Assembly: GCA_905182995.1 (NCBI GenBank)
Contig: CAJJDP010000029.1
Coordinates: forward strand, 124,001 to 188,000
DNA length: 64,000 nucleotides
Source of the DNA: Paramecium octaurelia
Taxonomy: Eukaryota; Ciliophora; Oligohymenophorea; Peniculida; Parameciidae
Direction: 5' to 3'
Notes under the pieces: model-generated
What the model was told of the DNA's origin: nothing
The model's input: the letters and a program-made list of their open reading frames with translations, nothing else
The model's database searches: none
Translations under genes and position numbers: made by a program
Shown here: piece after piece, positions 49,409 through 60,587 of the stretch
Position numbering within the stretch: the first letter of the stretch is position 1
Layout of the letters: every line of letters starts with the position of its first letter

Positions 49409-50531
49409 ATGAGCTTCCTTCATGTTCACTAATAATCTTATCATTAATCCACTGAAGAATCCTAACATTCTCATAAATTGAACTTTCTTCAAATTCAAAA
49501 CGTTGACATAAAAGAATATAAAAGGAAATGGATGTTACACTTTAACTCCATTCCTAATTACAAAGTCTTAGAAGGAATATATTACCAGCTTCAACAAAGT
49601 AAGGCCACAGAGGATCGAGAGAAAAATGAAGAAATATTACTTCAGTGTATTCTGATTAGTGTTCAAGCCCCACTTAGTCTAAAACTTGTATATTTTAAAA
49701 TTATAATCAGTCTGATGAATAATGGTTGCTAATTAGTGAATTGATGCCCACTTATAGGACTCCAAAAGAATTGTAGCAAATGAGTTTATAATTTCTACAT
49801 TAATCAGCTTATAATAACCCTTGGACTGATTAAGAAGATTAGTAATTGCTTGAAATTATATTGTAAATTGTTGTTCTCACTTTAAGGTCATTTTTGAAAC
49901 AGAAGAAAGGCAATAAATGGAGCAAGATAGCAAAAGAGCTAAATGATGTAAGTTAAAGTAAAATCACGAGAACACCAAAATAATGTAGAGAAAGATGGGG
50001 TAATAAATTGGATCCATCAATTAATCGGTAAAGTCTATTTCTATGATTTCAGTGAAGAATGGAGTGATTCAGAGGATCTTTATTTCTTACAATTGCTCTT
50101 ACAACATGGACGTAAATGGGCTGAGATTGCCATTCGACTTTCAGCCATGACAGAAAGCAAGAAAAGAACCGAATTTGCCTTGAAACATCGTTACAAAAAA
50201 ATGATCCTCTGTTCTAACATTTCATGTACAAATCATATAAAAAATGGATTTAGATTCTAAATTAAACGTTGGACATAAATATTCTGTATCATCAGATTGG
50301 AATACAAAGGAAGTCAATAAAATAGTTGCCAAAATTTCTTAATTAGAGAAGGCGATTGAACCTGAAAGGTCCAATTTATACAATTGCTAACCTTTTAACA
50401 AACAGGTCAAACTTAATGACTCAAGTAGATTAGTTTTAATCAGGGGATCATGTAAGGAGGAAGTAGATTTATCTAAACTTTTTCATTTGATAAATCTAAA
50501 GAATCTTCTTCTTTTGTAGGGTCAAGTTTGA
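49409..50531 (+). CDS. Myb-like (R2R3-type) DNA-binding protein
   Basis: About 345 residues. After a Ser/His/Gln-rich start (MSFLHVHQQSYHQSTEESQH) and a helical segment, the first Myb repeat reads NPWTDQEDQQLLEIILQIVV ... NKWSKIAKELNDVSQ ... RTPKQCRERWGNKLDPSINR, with the spaced tryptophans and the recognition helix KQCRERW. The second is EEWSDSEDLYFLQLLLQHGR KWAEIAIRLSA ... EFALKHRYKKM. A 32-residue hydrophobic insertion in repeat 1 is unusual. Introns: 23 nt near 49688, 25 nt near 50030, 28 nt near 50226. Likely a transcription factor; targets unknown. TGA at 50529. Confidence 0.83.
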
Positions 50532-50839
50532 ATAATAGATCAATATTACACATAATAATTATTCAATTATATATATAACTCTACTATTGTAAGAATTAAC
50601 TGTCAGCAAAAAAATGAAATAATTATTTCATTAATTCATTGTCAAAATAAATTTTGGATAATATGGATATAGTGAACATTTAAGAAAAGATGATTGATTT
50701 TCTTGTTCTCTCAATTTTGCGATAATTGATTCCTATAGATTTTAGAAGTTATTATTTAATTTTGAATTTTGTACATTTGTACATTTGTTTGATTGTTAGA
50801 TTATAAATAAAATGATTTATTAAATAAAATTATAAAAAT
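50532..50839. other. intergenic region
   Basis: 308 bp between tandem genes, AT-rich, nothing recognised. Confidence 0.4.
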
Positions 50840-51603
50840 ATGACAAGTCAAATAAAAGATAGTGCATTCTATACTTTCTTTGTGGACAACCCTGACAATC
50901 ATTCATTATAAATTAATGGTCAGATGAAGAATTCAGACACCACATTCAGATTTAGAAAATATTGTAAGAGTTAAAAGGTCGATACTCGCTTTCCTTGGAA
51001 TGGTACCAAGGTTCATTTCAGAGTGAAAGATCACACTGAATTGAAATTAGGTTTAGACTTTGGATAATGGAAGCTTGGTAAATTCGAAGCATCCTACTTT
51101 GCCAAATTCTTTTCGAACAATAAAAAACTATAATATTAATTTGGATTGTAAAAAGAAGTAAACAAGAATTTCTGGCATTCCGTATGTATAGAATTTATTT
51201 ATGTTAAGGGGTAACTTGCGAATCAGGATTATTCCTCAATTACAACTTTAATTTAACTCAACCTAAATGGTACTTAAGAGAAGGAATCCAATGGGACACT
51301 ACTTCTAATTAATTCAAATTTGATGGACTATTGACTTACACTTAAAATTTAAACGAATTTTTCGTCAAGGCTTCCAATAGTTTAGATAACAAATTAAGTT
51401 GCCAAGACTAAGAAATCAAATTGGGTTATTTGAGAAGAAGAGGAAACGACAAAGCTTGTGGATTCTAAGTAGATAATAAATTGAATCTTGATTTGGTCTG
51501 CCATGCAAAAGTCAAAAAGTGTGATTGGAGAATTTACATTAATTAAGCATTGGAAGTCAGATAATATGTGAAATACAATTATAATTAGAAGTAACAATTT
51601 TAA
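50840..51603 (+). CDS. beta-barrel protein, possibly mitochondrial porin (VDAC-like)
   Basis: Start MTSQIKDSAFYTFFVDNPDN at 50840. About 250 residues with no signal peptide and repeated alternating polar/hydrophobic strands, e.g. TKVHFRVKDHTELKLGLDFG, LGKFEASYFAKFFSNNKKLQ, LFLNYNFNLTQPKWYLREGI, NKLNLDLVCHAKVKKCDWRI. This length and pattern suit a 19-strand outer-membrane porin, but no diagnostic GLK motif is seen. A 23-nt intron ending AAG lies near 51188. No TGA occurs near the expected end in any frame, so the stop is uncertain; I end it where strand-like sequence ceases. Confidence 0.5.
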
Positions 51604-51774
51604 TATATTATATACCTAGTTTGTCTATCCATTCAGGATTATCTGTGCCATTAAAGACAATAGGTAAAGTGTGCCCAATGTCATACTTAACTGCTTTATA
51701 AGTTGAGTTAAACATTTGACATTTATTACATAAGAAAAAACAAAATCAAAATATTCTTAGAAAAAACAACAATA

Positions 51775-52225
51775 TCAAATATCATCATCTTCATCATCAT
51801 ACTCACCTTCTTCTTCCTATTCAAGTTCAATTATGAATCTTTCTAATCTTCTAACTATGTCTTCTCTTAATTTCATTGGAACGGTTTCCTTGCCTTTGAC
51901 AGATAATAATTTATATAAATCTTCCTTGTGAACAATTTTGAGTCCATTCTCTCTAATAAATTCTAATGATATTATTATTTTAAACATTTTGCATGATTTT
52001 TCAAGTCATCTTTCCAACCAACGTCTATGAATTTTTGTTTTAAATATTCTTCAAGTCTGGCCTATTCCCCTGAATTGACCAGTCTCTCACTAAGCATATC
52101 TTTCCTAGTGCTAGTATAACTAACATTATGATCCGAGTATTCAGATTGACTTTTAATTGATTTTTCTGACTTTTGTATAGTTGTGCCCTACTTACTATAA
52201 TAGTAGAAATAAAGTACCTTCTCAT
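51775..52225 (-). CDS. ENY2: ENY2/Sus1-like transcription and mRNA-export factor
   Basis: About 137 residues. The core matches ENY2/Sus1, a small helical subunit shared by SAGA deubiquitinase module and TREX-2: LEEYLKQKFIDVGWKDDLKN (family: LLRxKLIECGWKDQLK), ENGLKIVHKEDLYKLLSVKG, and ETVPMKLREDIVRRLERFI (family: LVPxxVKKELLxRIRxFL). An N-terminal Ser/Lys extension of about 45 residues and an acidic tail EEEGEYDDEDDD are extra compared with the usual 95-100 aa. Two 23-nt introns near 52218 and 52000. TGA at 51775. Ends 58 bp or more after the porin-like gene on the opposite strand. Confidence 0.85.
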
Positions 52226-52266
52226 AAATGATAAAATGTAATAATATATATTTATAATAATATAAA

Positions 52267-53124
52267 TCACAAGTCTTTTTATACAACAGTCTCAAATTCA
52301 TCATCATCAATGTCATCACATTATCCATAGGTGTTGCAATGTCTTCCATCCTAATCATAATCATCTTCTATTAGTTATGGTTATTGATAGAATAATCCTG
52401 AATGTATTTTCCATTTAGCATCTGCATTTTTGGCAGATTAAGCACTAATTTCAAGTTAACCCTCAATAGGACAATGATATCCACAATTTCTCTGATTGAA
52501 ATTATCTTTTTTATTACTTCTCAAATATTTTGATGTTAATTTATGTTTCAAATAAAACCACATTGATGCCTGAAAATTATCACCACTCTTCTAGTCTATA
52601 CATTCCAATATCCAATCATCACCTAAAGAATACATATTAATAGTTATACTTGCATCTCCATTGCCATTATCTCCATAGGCAGAAACTTCTTGATTGCCAG
52701 AAAAAGGAGCTTAATGAGGATGAGAATGTAGATTTCTAAATGTCAACATATGCTCTAATCTAATGCAATCTCCGCACTTTATTTGATCATCTATAATAAT
52801 CACACGTATTAAATACCATATTTTTTCAGTGGTTGATTGTGACACTCTTTGATAGTCCATAAACTATTATAATCATGATCAGCCTGCATTCCAGTGACAG
52901 ATTGCTATCCTGATCCACTTCCATAAGACACCAAGTGGGAATGGAGAAAATATGCTGAAGTTTAATGTTCTATTCTGACTGTAGATCCAAAGTAAATCTT
53001 CCTTTTATCTATCTGAATAAATGGAGATCTTACTGATTTCTTCTTTAATTTCTTCTATTGTAACATGGAAATCCTGTGCAAGCAACTATTCAAAAATGAA
53101 GAGCATACAAAACCATTTTATCAT
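52267..53124 (-). CDS. secreted or ER MIR-domain protein (SDF2-like)
   Basis: Start MIKWFCMLFIFEQLLAQ is a signal peptide. The following 200 residues are MIR beta-trefoil repeats as in SDF2/SDF2L1: IYFGSTVRIEHQTSAYFLHS, the Q-S-V-T-G-M-Q core then DYNSLWTIKE, CIRLEHMLTFRNLHSHPHQA, and ASMWFYLKHKLTSKYLRSN. It ends in an acidic tail (DDIDDDEFETVVQKDL) without HDEL/KDEL. SDF2 proteins assist ER protein folding and O-mannosylation quality control. Three introns of about 25-27 nt near 53050, 52810 and 52650. TGA at 52267. Its neighbour ENY2 starts 42 bp downstream on the same strand. Confidence 0.8.
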
Positions 53125-53168
53125 TTTATTCTGACTTATTTTAATGAATATTTTTATGTATATAACAA

Positions 53169-54797
53169 TCATGCTTCAACTCCTGAAATTTCAAAATGTT
53201 CATTTAACTTATTAATTGCACTAATATAAGCTGCCAATCTTAAATTGACTTTGTATTCTTGAGATGTAGCCATAATATTTTTGACTGCCTCTATCATAGA
53301 TTACTCCAATGCTGTATGCACTAGATCAGTCTAAATATTTAAATAATAGCCATACTTCAGATGGACCTTCCAACATCTTTTTTGCAATCTTACTGTCCTT
53401 AATATTGATATTGAGACCTGTGCTCATTTTGATGACTTCAAGAATTCTATGTTTTGCTTACTCTTCCCATCTTCTTGTCATTCTTCCTGGATTGATGTGC
53501 TTTAAGTTCTTTAACCATTCAAGATAACTAACTGTAACACCACCAGCATTAAGCAAAATGTCTGGTAAAAATATCACACCCTTTGCTAATAATTTGTCTT
53601 CTGCTGCCATAGTAGTTGGTCCATTGGCACCTTCAGCTATAATCTTACAATTGAACTTATCAGCATTGTTAGCATTAACTGTTTTCTCGAAAGCAGCTGG
53701 GATGAATATGTCACATTGTTAATAGATTGCCTACTCGTCTTCCCAATACTTCTAAGCATTAACAAATCCCTTGACTCCTCCAGTCTTAGTCTTATGAGCA
53801 GCCAACTCATATGGGTTGATTCCATTGGGGTTATAAATTGATCCATCATGTTCGGCTACTCCAATTATTTTGGCTCCGTAATCGTACATGTATTTGGCAC
53901 AGAATGAACCAACCTTTACTATTAATTTGTGTATTATACATTTCCATATCCTTAAATTATTATTGATTTTCCCTTCAAACTTGATTCAATTCCCACAGAT
54001 TGACAATACTTCACATCATTCAAGATCTCCCTAGTGGCAAAGAATATCTAATTTCTATTACAATATCTTACTCCCATTCCTGTTGATTCTTATCTGCCAG
54101 AGATTCCTCCTTAATTGATTGCTTTACCAGTCACGCATCCCACAGAATTGATGTCTTGGTGTCCTTTGAATTTGGTATATGCATCCTTCATCCAACTCAT
54201 TTCTTATTCACCTGTCTGAAATTACTAAATTAAATTACTCCGAGATCTGGTCCTGGCACATCAATAGCAGCGCCTATGAAATTCTTCTTTGCCAATTCCA
54301 AAGTGTATCTCCTCATCAAAGTCTCAATTTCTCTTTTGGAAAATTTACGAGGGTTGATTCCAATACCACCCTTGGCACCACCATAAGGTAAATCCAAAAT
54401 AGAGTTTTTTAATGTCATCAAAAATGACAATGCCTCTACCTCCTCGATGTTGATGTGTGGACTCAACCTTGTTCCTCCTTTAGTAGGCAATCTATAGGTC
54501 TTATGTTGAGCTCTGTATGCAGGCACCTAAAAATATTATCACAATAAATTACGCAAACATATGTTCCGTCATCTCTCACCAATGGCAAATTGAATTTAAT
54601 CACTATATCAGTGCTCTTGTAAAAGCTAGAATGTTGAAATATATTGCTTACTCCAATTTATCTTGACTTATTTTTGTATGTCCAGCAGCCTTGTTGAAGT
54701 AAGCCATCACTTAATCTAAGAATGTGCCTTCATTTATTGCTGCTGTTGAGAAACAACTTCGATTGATGATCTGTCTCGCAATCTGTTAAATATACAT
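53169..54797 (-). CDS. GDH: glutamate dehydrogenase (NAD(P)), mitochondrial
   Basis: Start MYIQQIARQIINRSCFS is a mitochondrial presequence. The sequence follows hexameric GDH: STDIVIKFNLPLVRDDGTYV, PAYRAQHKTYRLPTKGGTRL, the substrate-binding KGGIGINPRKFS (catalytic Lys in GGAKGGIG), and the DVPGPDLGV loop. The dinucleotide domain follows at lower coordinates. It interconverts glutamate and 2-oxoglutarate plus ammonium. Introns include 28 nt near 54650 and 32 nt near 54560. TGA at 53169. Length about 500 aa matches the animal-type mitochondrial enzyme. Confidence 0.92.
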
Positions 54798-54919
54798 ACA
54801 GGAATTTATTAATGATGAAAAATATCATATTCATCATCACATATATACGTATTATAACTTATAAAACGTCATAAAAATGCATTTATTTATATTTAATTGA
54901 TGACACAATATTAAATTCT

Positions 54920-55923
54920 TCACACTACAAATGGAACTATTGCTTTTCTGTTTTTTGGATACTTGTCCCCGAATTCTTTAAGGTATCTTTAATGCTTTTG
55001 TTTGGCCCAAATCAACATTTAAGAAAACGAAAACGCAGTGAATCCGATAGCTAAATTAAATTAACCATAATACCTGCATATGAACCAGTAAATATAGTGA
55101 AACTTACCCATGCCATCGTCTCCCAAAAGTAATTTGCACTTGAAATTCTACCAAATCCCCATCCGTATGGAATTTATCTTTATTTGCTCACTGCTACATA
55201 ATCAGAATCATTCTTTTTAATGGCTGGCTATTTTCTGAAGCTAGCCAATCTCAAATGACACATCAGATTCAAAAACTCGAATCCTGCAAATAAGGCAATA
55301 AAAATCTTCTTCCAAGCTGGATCTTCCTTAAAAGTTCGAAATAAATAAAGTTCAGACCCAATACATGCTCCACATAAAATCCAATAATGTAAACAATTAA
55401 TCAAAGCTCTCTTTGTTGGCATCGAATCTCTACTGAATACATGCACAAATTTTGTTTCCAATATTCTTTTGATGTAATGTGCAGCCACCATCCACAAAGC
55501 AGATCTTAACTCCTTAATTAAATTCTTACTTTTGCATAAAGGTGTACTTTTCCTTTTAGCCTAAGTAGTACAACAAAACAAACATTAAAATTGGACCAAC
55601 ATATTCTGCATAAAATACTGTAATCCAAAGCATCTAAGGTCCTAAGTCCTTTACAACCAAAACTTATCCACTCTTAAATCCACATTAATTCAAAGGTTTG
55701 TTATTATCATCATATACAGTTTTTAAATCTTCACTTGTTAACCACTATCTTAATGGTTTGATTCTGGCTAATGGATTATTCCAAAAATAATACTTATTTT
55801 TGATATCTCCTTCTTAAGTGACAACAGTGTGGAATTATTTTCTGACAAATTTATAGTGATAATTTAATTCGTGGAATCTATGGTATTACCTCTCCTCCTT
55901 TTAATGATCAATTAATCACTCAT
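54920..55923 (-). CDS. TECR: trans-2,3-enoyl-CoA reductase (very-long-chain fatty acid elongation)
   Basis: Start MSDQLIIKRRRGNTIDSTNQ at 55923. A ubiquitin-like N-terminus (IITINLSENNSTLLSLKKEI) precedes the steroid-5-alpha-reductase fold, as in TECR. Landmarks: VLVVKDLGPQMLWITVFYAE YVGP, then WMVAAHYIKRILETKFVHVF SRDSMP (the human HYxKRLLETLFVHRFSxGTMP), CLHYWILCGACIGSEL, and C-terminal RYLKEFGDKYPKNRKAIVPF VV. It reduces the enoyl-CoA step of VLCFA elongation in the ER. Introns: 26 nt near 55790, 19 nt near 55540, and one or more near 55100. Only 8 bp separate its ATG from that of the divergent secreted-protein gene. Confidence 0.9.
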
Positions 55924-55931
55924 AAATTTTA

Positions 55932-56585
55932 ATGATATTATTGTTATATATTTTGATTGCGTCGACTCATTAAGCAGAGTACACATTAACAGTCAAAACT
56001 GGTGATCAATACGAAACTCCTACATAACCTGTTTATTAAAAGAACTCAGAGATTACTCATATAAGAATTAAGTTAGGTCTCACTGGAGCAACTTATGTTG
56101 TTCCTCATGATGAAAACTAAATGAGATGCATGAGTTCTTGGAATAAGTTATGGGGCTATTCGAGATGTTTTGGATCACTCCATCATAAAGATAGCGATAG
56201 ATTTGTCTTCAGAAGAGCCCAATCATGTTTGAAATATAATGAACAAGGAGTATATGAAGTTCCAAATTGCCAAGAAAAAGACTTAGTAGAAATTGCAGCC
56301 TATGCTTATGACAATAGTGTAGTTCCCTATGAACATCCTGATCAACTTATAAGAATTTTCACTACAAAGATTAGAACTGAAGTTTGGTATTAATATCGAT
56401 TGATCTTTTTGGCTGATTCTACAATTTATGAATTATTGAATGACAATGGAGATTTACTTGAAAGACAAACAATTTAGCATAGAACTTGTTATGCTTGGAA
56501 GAATGGATACAGACTCAACTTATACTTTGGTGGTGTTTGTGAAGCCCCAGTAGATATAGTTGCCGATCATGTTGAATAATCATGA
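55932..56585 (+). CDS. secreted protein, about 217 aa, function unknown
   Basis: Start MILLLYILIASTHQ is a signal peptide (55932). No intron. The mature part is beta-rich with about eight Cys (e.g. MRCMSSWNKLWGYSRCFGSL, QSCLKYNEQGVYEVPNCQEK, HRTCYAWKNGYRLNLYFGGV C), suggesting disulphides. No membrane helix other than the signal, no GPI-like end. Family not recognised. Divergent from TECR with 8 bp between ATGs; its stop lies 12 bp before the convergent cNMP gene. Confidence 0.7.
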
Positions 56586-56597
56586 ATAATAAAAAGT

Positions 56598-57628
56598 TCA
56601 ATGTCCCAACAATTTATTTACTTTTCGGATTATAGTTTCTATGTTATACACAGGATCGTAAAACTAAAAATTCCTTAAATTGTCTATGCTAATATTTTTA
56701 TTATCTAAATCGAAAACTCTCCATCCTTATGTTGTATTTTACAGGTTTTGTTACGTTTAACTTTCTTATACCTTAAAACTTTAAGTTTAAAGTATTTATG
56801 GTAATCCTTCTTGAGATATTTTTGAATTGCACACAATCATTTAAGAAATGGATCCTAAAATATTCTTACCGATTTGTCTTTCATTTTGCATTTCGGAACT
56901 GACTGGATCAATCTCAAAGGACTCTTCAAATTAATTTGAATTTTTAGATGATTCTGAATTACTTCTTATTTAAAAAATGTGCTTCTTATTTGCTCTTTAA
57001 AAATATTTCCGATCATTTTATTAATCTATTTTCAATTTCTCAAAATCAAATTCAGGTTTGAAATTTATTATTTTACATTTTGAAGGAATATGATATTCTT
57101 AACAAAAATAGCATTTTTATTTGATTTTGGATGTACTTGAACTGAACAGCAGTTGATCATGTATAAATCTCATTTTTTCGTAATCCTCAGAAAACTCTTT
57201 TATTTTACAATGAAAATCTTCGCCTGATATATAAATTAGAAGACTGTCTTCTTTTATAGATTTTAGAAATAAATTTTAACTTTTATTGAGAATCATTTCA
57301 ATGAGACCAAAATAATCTCCTTGCTAAATTATTTATGTTAAATTACTTTTAATATTTATTTAGTTTCATATTCAGCTTATATTTAAACTTTCATTCCGCC
57401 TTAAATGACAATGTATAAACCTGGATGTGTAACTATATCATTTTTATATGCATTAATAATTTTAGCTTTGTAAGCCAAATCTCGAATAAATTCCTCTGAA
57501 AATATTATTTCAATTATTTTGCATTGCTTTAATTAATCTATATAGACTTAGATTTTGTGATTCTCTAATTACTACAAAAATTGATCCTAATATTAAATTT
57601 TCAGTAAGATCCAAACAAAATTAAACAT
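56598..57628 (-). CDS. cyclic-nucleotide-binding domain protein with small Cys/His motif
   Basis: Start MFNFVWILLKIQYQDQFLQQ at 57628. A cNMP fold at residues about 40-140: EEFIRDLAYKAKIINAYKND IVTHPGLYIVIQGGMKVQI then QGDYFGLIEMILNKSQNLFL. The second half carries CYFCQEYHIPSKC (C-x2-C-x3-H-x4-C), a possible zinc knuckle, then a Ser/Asn/Gln-rich tail with DPVSSEMQNERQI. A 23-nt intron near 57345 ends TAG. TGA at 56598. As with other lone ciliate cNMP proteins, ligand binding cannot be judged by eye. Similar in type to the larger gene at 45356. Confidence 0.65.
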
Positions 57629-57719
57629 CTCTAGGAGAGATATATTGAATTGAATGCATCTATTATTTATAAATATTTAAAACTATTCATATTAGAAATA
57701 AGATTTCTTATGATTTTCA

Positions 57720-58650
57720 TATCTTTTCAATAATAAGAAGTAATAATTGATATTAAGTATGATGAAGAAAGTATTAGCCAGCTGATTTGTAGTTGATTCA
57801 TCATACATTTGGATGTCAAAGAGAAGTATTTGAAGGGATTGATTAATTGCTTTGAGATAGATAAACCAGAATTAGTAATTATCAATTGACTCCTACAAAA
57901 AAATAAGATAGAAATTAGCATATAAGTGTAGTGTGTATATTAGGATTACAATCTCTAGTAGTAAAAATTATGTAAAGCCATCTAAATAACAATATAATCA
58001 TACATTATTTTGTTAAAATTATAATAGTCACTTTTATCGTATTAAATATAGTTTGAATATGAAAAATACTAATGAAAAGATATATGATTAAAATTTAATT
58101 CTCAAAAATAAAACTAACAACATAAAAGATTAAAGTGGCCAATTATGAAGTGTCTAATGAGCTTTATTTCAAAAGTAAACAGAGGATCAGATGAATAAAT
58201 GAAAATATGATGCCAATTATTCTTAACAATACTAATTGCTCTGTTTGATGAAAAAATTAAAGCAGAAGCACATAGATGGATATAATTGAATGCAAAGTCG
58301 AATTTAGTATAATAGCAATTTTGTTTACCGTAAGGAAATTTTATGATTAATATTTTCGAACATCTTCAAATGAATCTTAAAGCGGAAACTAGTTCAAAAT
58401 AATCTCGTTTGTTGTATTTTATGTTTAAAAAATGCTGCGTTACTAATGATTCTATTTAAAACATGAACGAAATGATGTGGTTGGAGTTTAAACTAAGGAG
58501 TCTTCATGTAAAATAGGCTTAATGTAGTTGTATGCAGCTCTTCTTGATATGCTTAAGCTTGTAGGCTCGTTTTCTTATTACATTTAGAGCTATATTATAT
58601 TTGTTTTTAATCTATAATTTGATAATGTTATTGAGATCAAACATATACAA
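57720..58650 (+). pseudogene. decayed or unresolved coding region
   Basis: Coding-like pieces in two frames: HLDVKEKYLKGLINCFEIDK (about 57795) and from ATG 58145 MKCLMSFISKVNRGSDEQMK ... LFDEKIKAEAHRWIQLNAKS. TGA codons break these (one at 58208-58210) and no intron fits. No family recognised. The last third overlaps the MPP start. Best read as the remains of a gene, or a gene whose exons I cannot resolve. Confidence 0.35.
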
Positions 58651-58673
58651 AATTTATTTTAAAATAAAATATC

Positions 58674-60250
58674 ATGCTTTTTAGAGTTTCAGGAAGAATT
58701 GCATCAAAGGTATGAATTAGTGAGATTTACATAGTCCCAATTCAAATTCTCCACTTTGAGAGCCTAATTACATGATCTAATTTACAGAGATGATAAGTCT
58801 TCAGATCTTTACAAACTTGCTGCTGCTTGTCCCAAATCTGCAGTAGGATCACAAGGCAGTGAGATTAGAGAATAGGAAAGAAGATATGAGGTTACTAAAC
58901 TCTCAAATGGCATCACTGTGTTGACTGAGAGTGCTTCATCTCCTTCAAGAGTAGATGTCGGTATTCTTTTGGATGTTGGTACCAGAGATGAGACAAATGA
59001 AACATCAGGATCATTATTGTCTATCAAGAATACTTATTACAAGACTGTTTTAAATACAAATGAGACCATCAACTAGTACTTAAGCATTTAATATTATTTA
59101 GTGGTGTTATCCAATAGTCAGGAGGTGAATTTGAAATGGATTATGATTAAGAGAGTGCATACTTCAAAGCTCATTGTTTGGCTCATGATGTCGTCGATGT
59201 ATTCAAAGTCGTTGCTGATTGTGCATTGGAGCCAAGATCAGTAGTAGCTGCAAATGCTGCTATTGAAAAGAATCATGGAACACATAATTTGGAAAATATC
59301 ATTAAAAGTAAATTAATTTAAGATTTAAATTATAGGTGGAGAAGGATTCAATGAAACAATATTCAAAACTGCCTTTGGTTTGACAGGTTTGGGAATGCCA
59401 TTGAGAGGATTCAAAACTAACATTGGCAATTTGAGTGCTTACACAATTCAAAAGTTTTAATTGGAAAACATCAACCCATCTAAAATTATTGTTGCTGGTG
59501 CTGGAGTCTACAATCATACTGAATTTGTGAGTTTGGTCTAAGATTCCCTTGGATTCATCCCAGCTGGTTAAACTGCTAAAGTTAGAGCATAAACATAATA
59601 TGTTGGAGGTGAAGTCAGAAATTTGACAGATGACAATGAAATTGCTATTGCTTTATTATTCCCATCTGCCAATTGGACCAATTCATAAGCTGCAGTGTTC
59701 TAAGTACTCAATGCTCTTTTGGGATTACAAGGAAGTGCTCAATCAAGATTATAAAGAAACAGTATTTATTTATTTCATAATACATAGTCTTAAACAAGAA
59801 CTCCTACGCTGATGTTGTTGAAAGCTTGAACTTTACTTTTTCTGATGCTGGATTATTTGGAGTCAAAATCATCGGATCAGCAGACAAAGGATCTGAATTA
59901 CTCAGCAGTGTTGTTAATGAATTGAAGACTCTTACAGGACCAATTTCAAACACTGAATTAACAAGAGCTAAGAACATCTTAAAGACTCAATTGTATTTAG
60001 CTCTTGAAAGAACTTCAGACAGATTAGAAGAAGCAGCTAAAAGCGTATAATAATAAACCTATTTCCTTAGTTGAAAGTATTTAATGCTGTTAAAGTCAAT
60101 GAATATGCCTCCTATATTGATGCCGTTACATCAGATTAAATAAACAAAGCAGTGGTCGATTTATTGAAGAATAGACCTACTTTAGTAGCTGAAGGAGGAT
60201 TAGCTAATAGGTTGCCATCATTCGATTAAGTGTTGAATCAATTAAAGTGA
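58674..60250 (+). CDS. mitochondrial processing peptidase alpha / Core2-like (M16 family, non-catalytic)
   Basis: Start MLFRVSGRIASKSQFKFS is a mitochondrial presequence, split by a 25-nt intron. Then NGITVLTESASSPSRVDVGI LLDVGTRDE, and SGSLLSIKNTYYKTVLNTNE TINYGVIQQSGGEFEMDYDQ, where catalytic M16 peptidases have HxxEH; the motif is absent, so this is an alpha/Core2-type subunit. A Gly-rich loop GLTGLGMPLRG follows, and the second M16 domain includes SAQSRLQRNS and NFTFSDAGLFGVKIIGSADK. The alpha subunit binds presequences for the beta peptidase, or sits in complex III as core protein. Introns of 26-28 nt near 59080 and 59308 and several later. TGA at 60248. Confidence 0.85.
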
Positions 60251-60587
60251 TTCAAATATAAAATTATACAATCTAAAATATATTATTCATACATTCTATT
60301 ATCTTTGTTATTATATCTAATTATCTCAAAGTCACATAAATTTTTGTAAATTCGAATAGATTTCATATTTCTATTTTTCATATATGTTATGTAGTTCATT
60401 AAAATCATTCCATATTTATTTATTTAGATTTCTAAATATCACTTTGGAAAATAGTCTAAAGGTTTTATGCATAATTTAGTTAATTATTCTCATTTTCATC
60501 TATCCTATGAGGATTTTGTAGACTTGAGTTTATACTTATTGTTTTCAAATTAAATTTAAGAATGCAGGAAAAGATAATATTTAAATT
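60251..60587. other. intergenic region
   Basis: 337 bp between tandem plus-strand genes; AT-rich, no feature seen. Confidence 0.4.

Noticed and set aside
54179-54391. Plus-strand open frame inside glutamate dehydrogenase
   Set aside because: Shadow of the conserved KGGTRLSPHI region on the minus strand.
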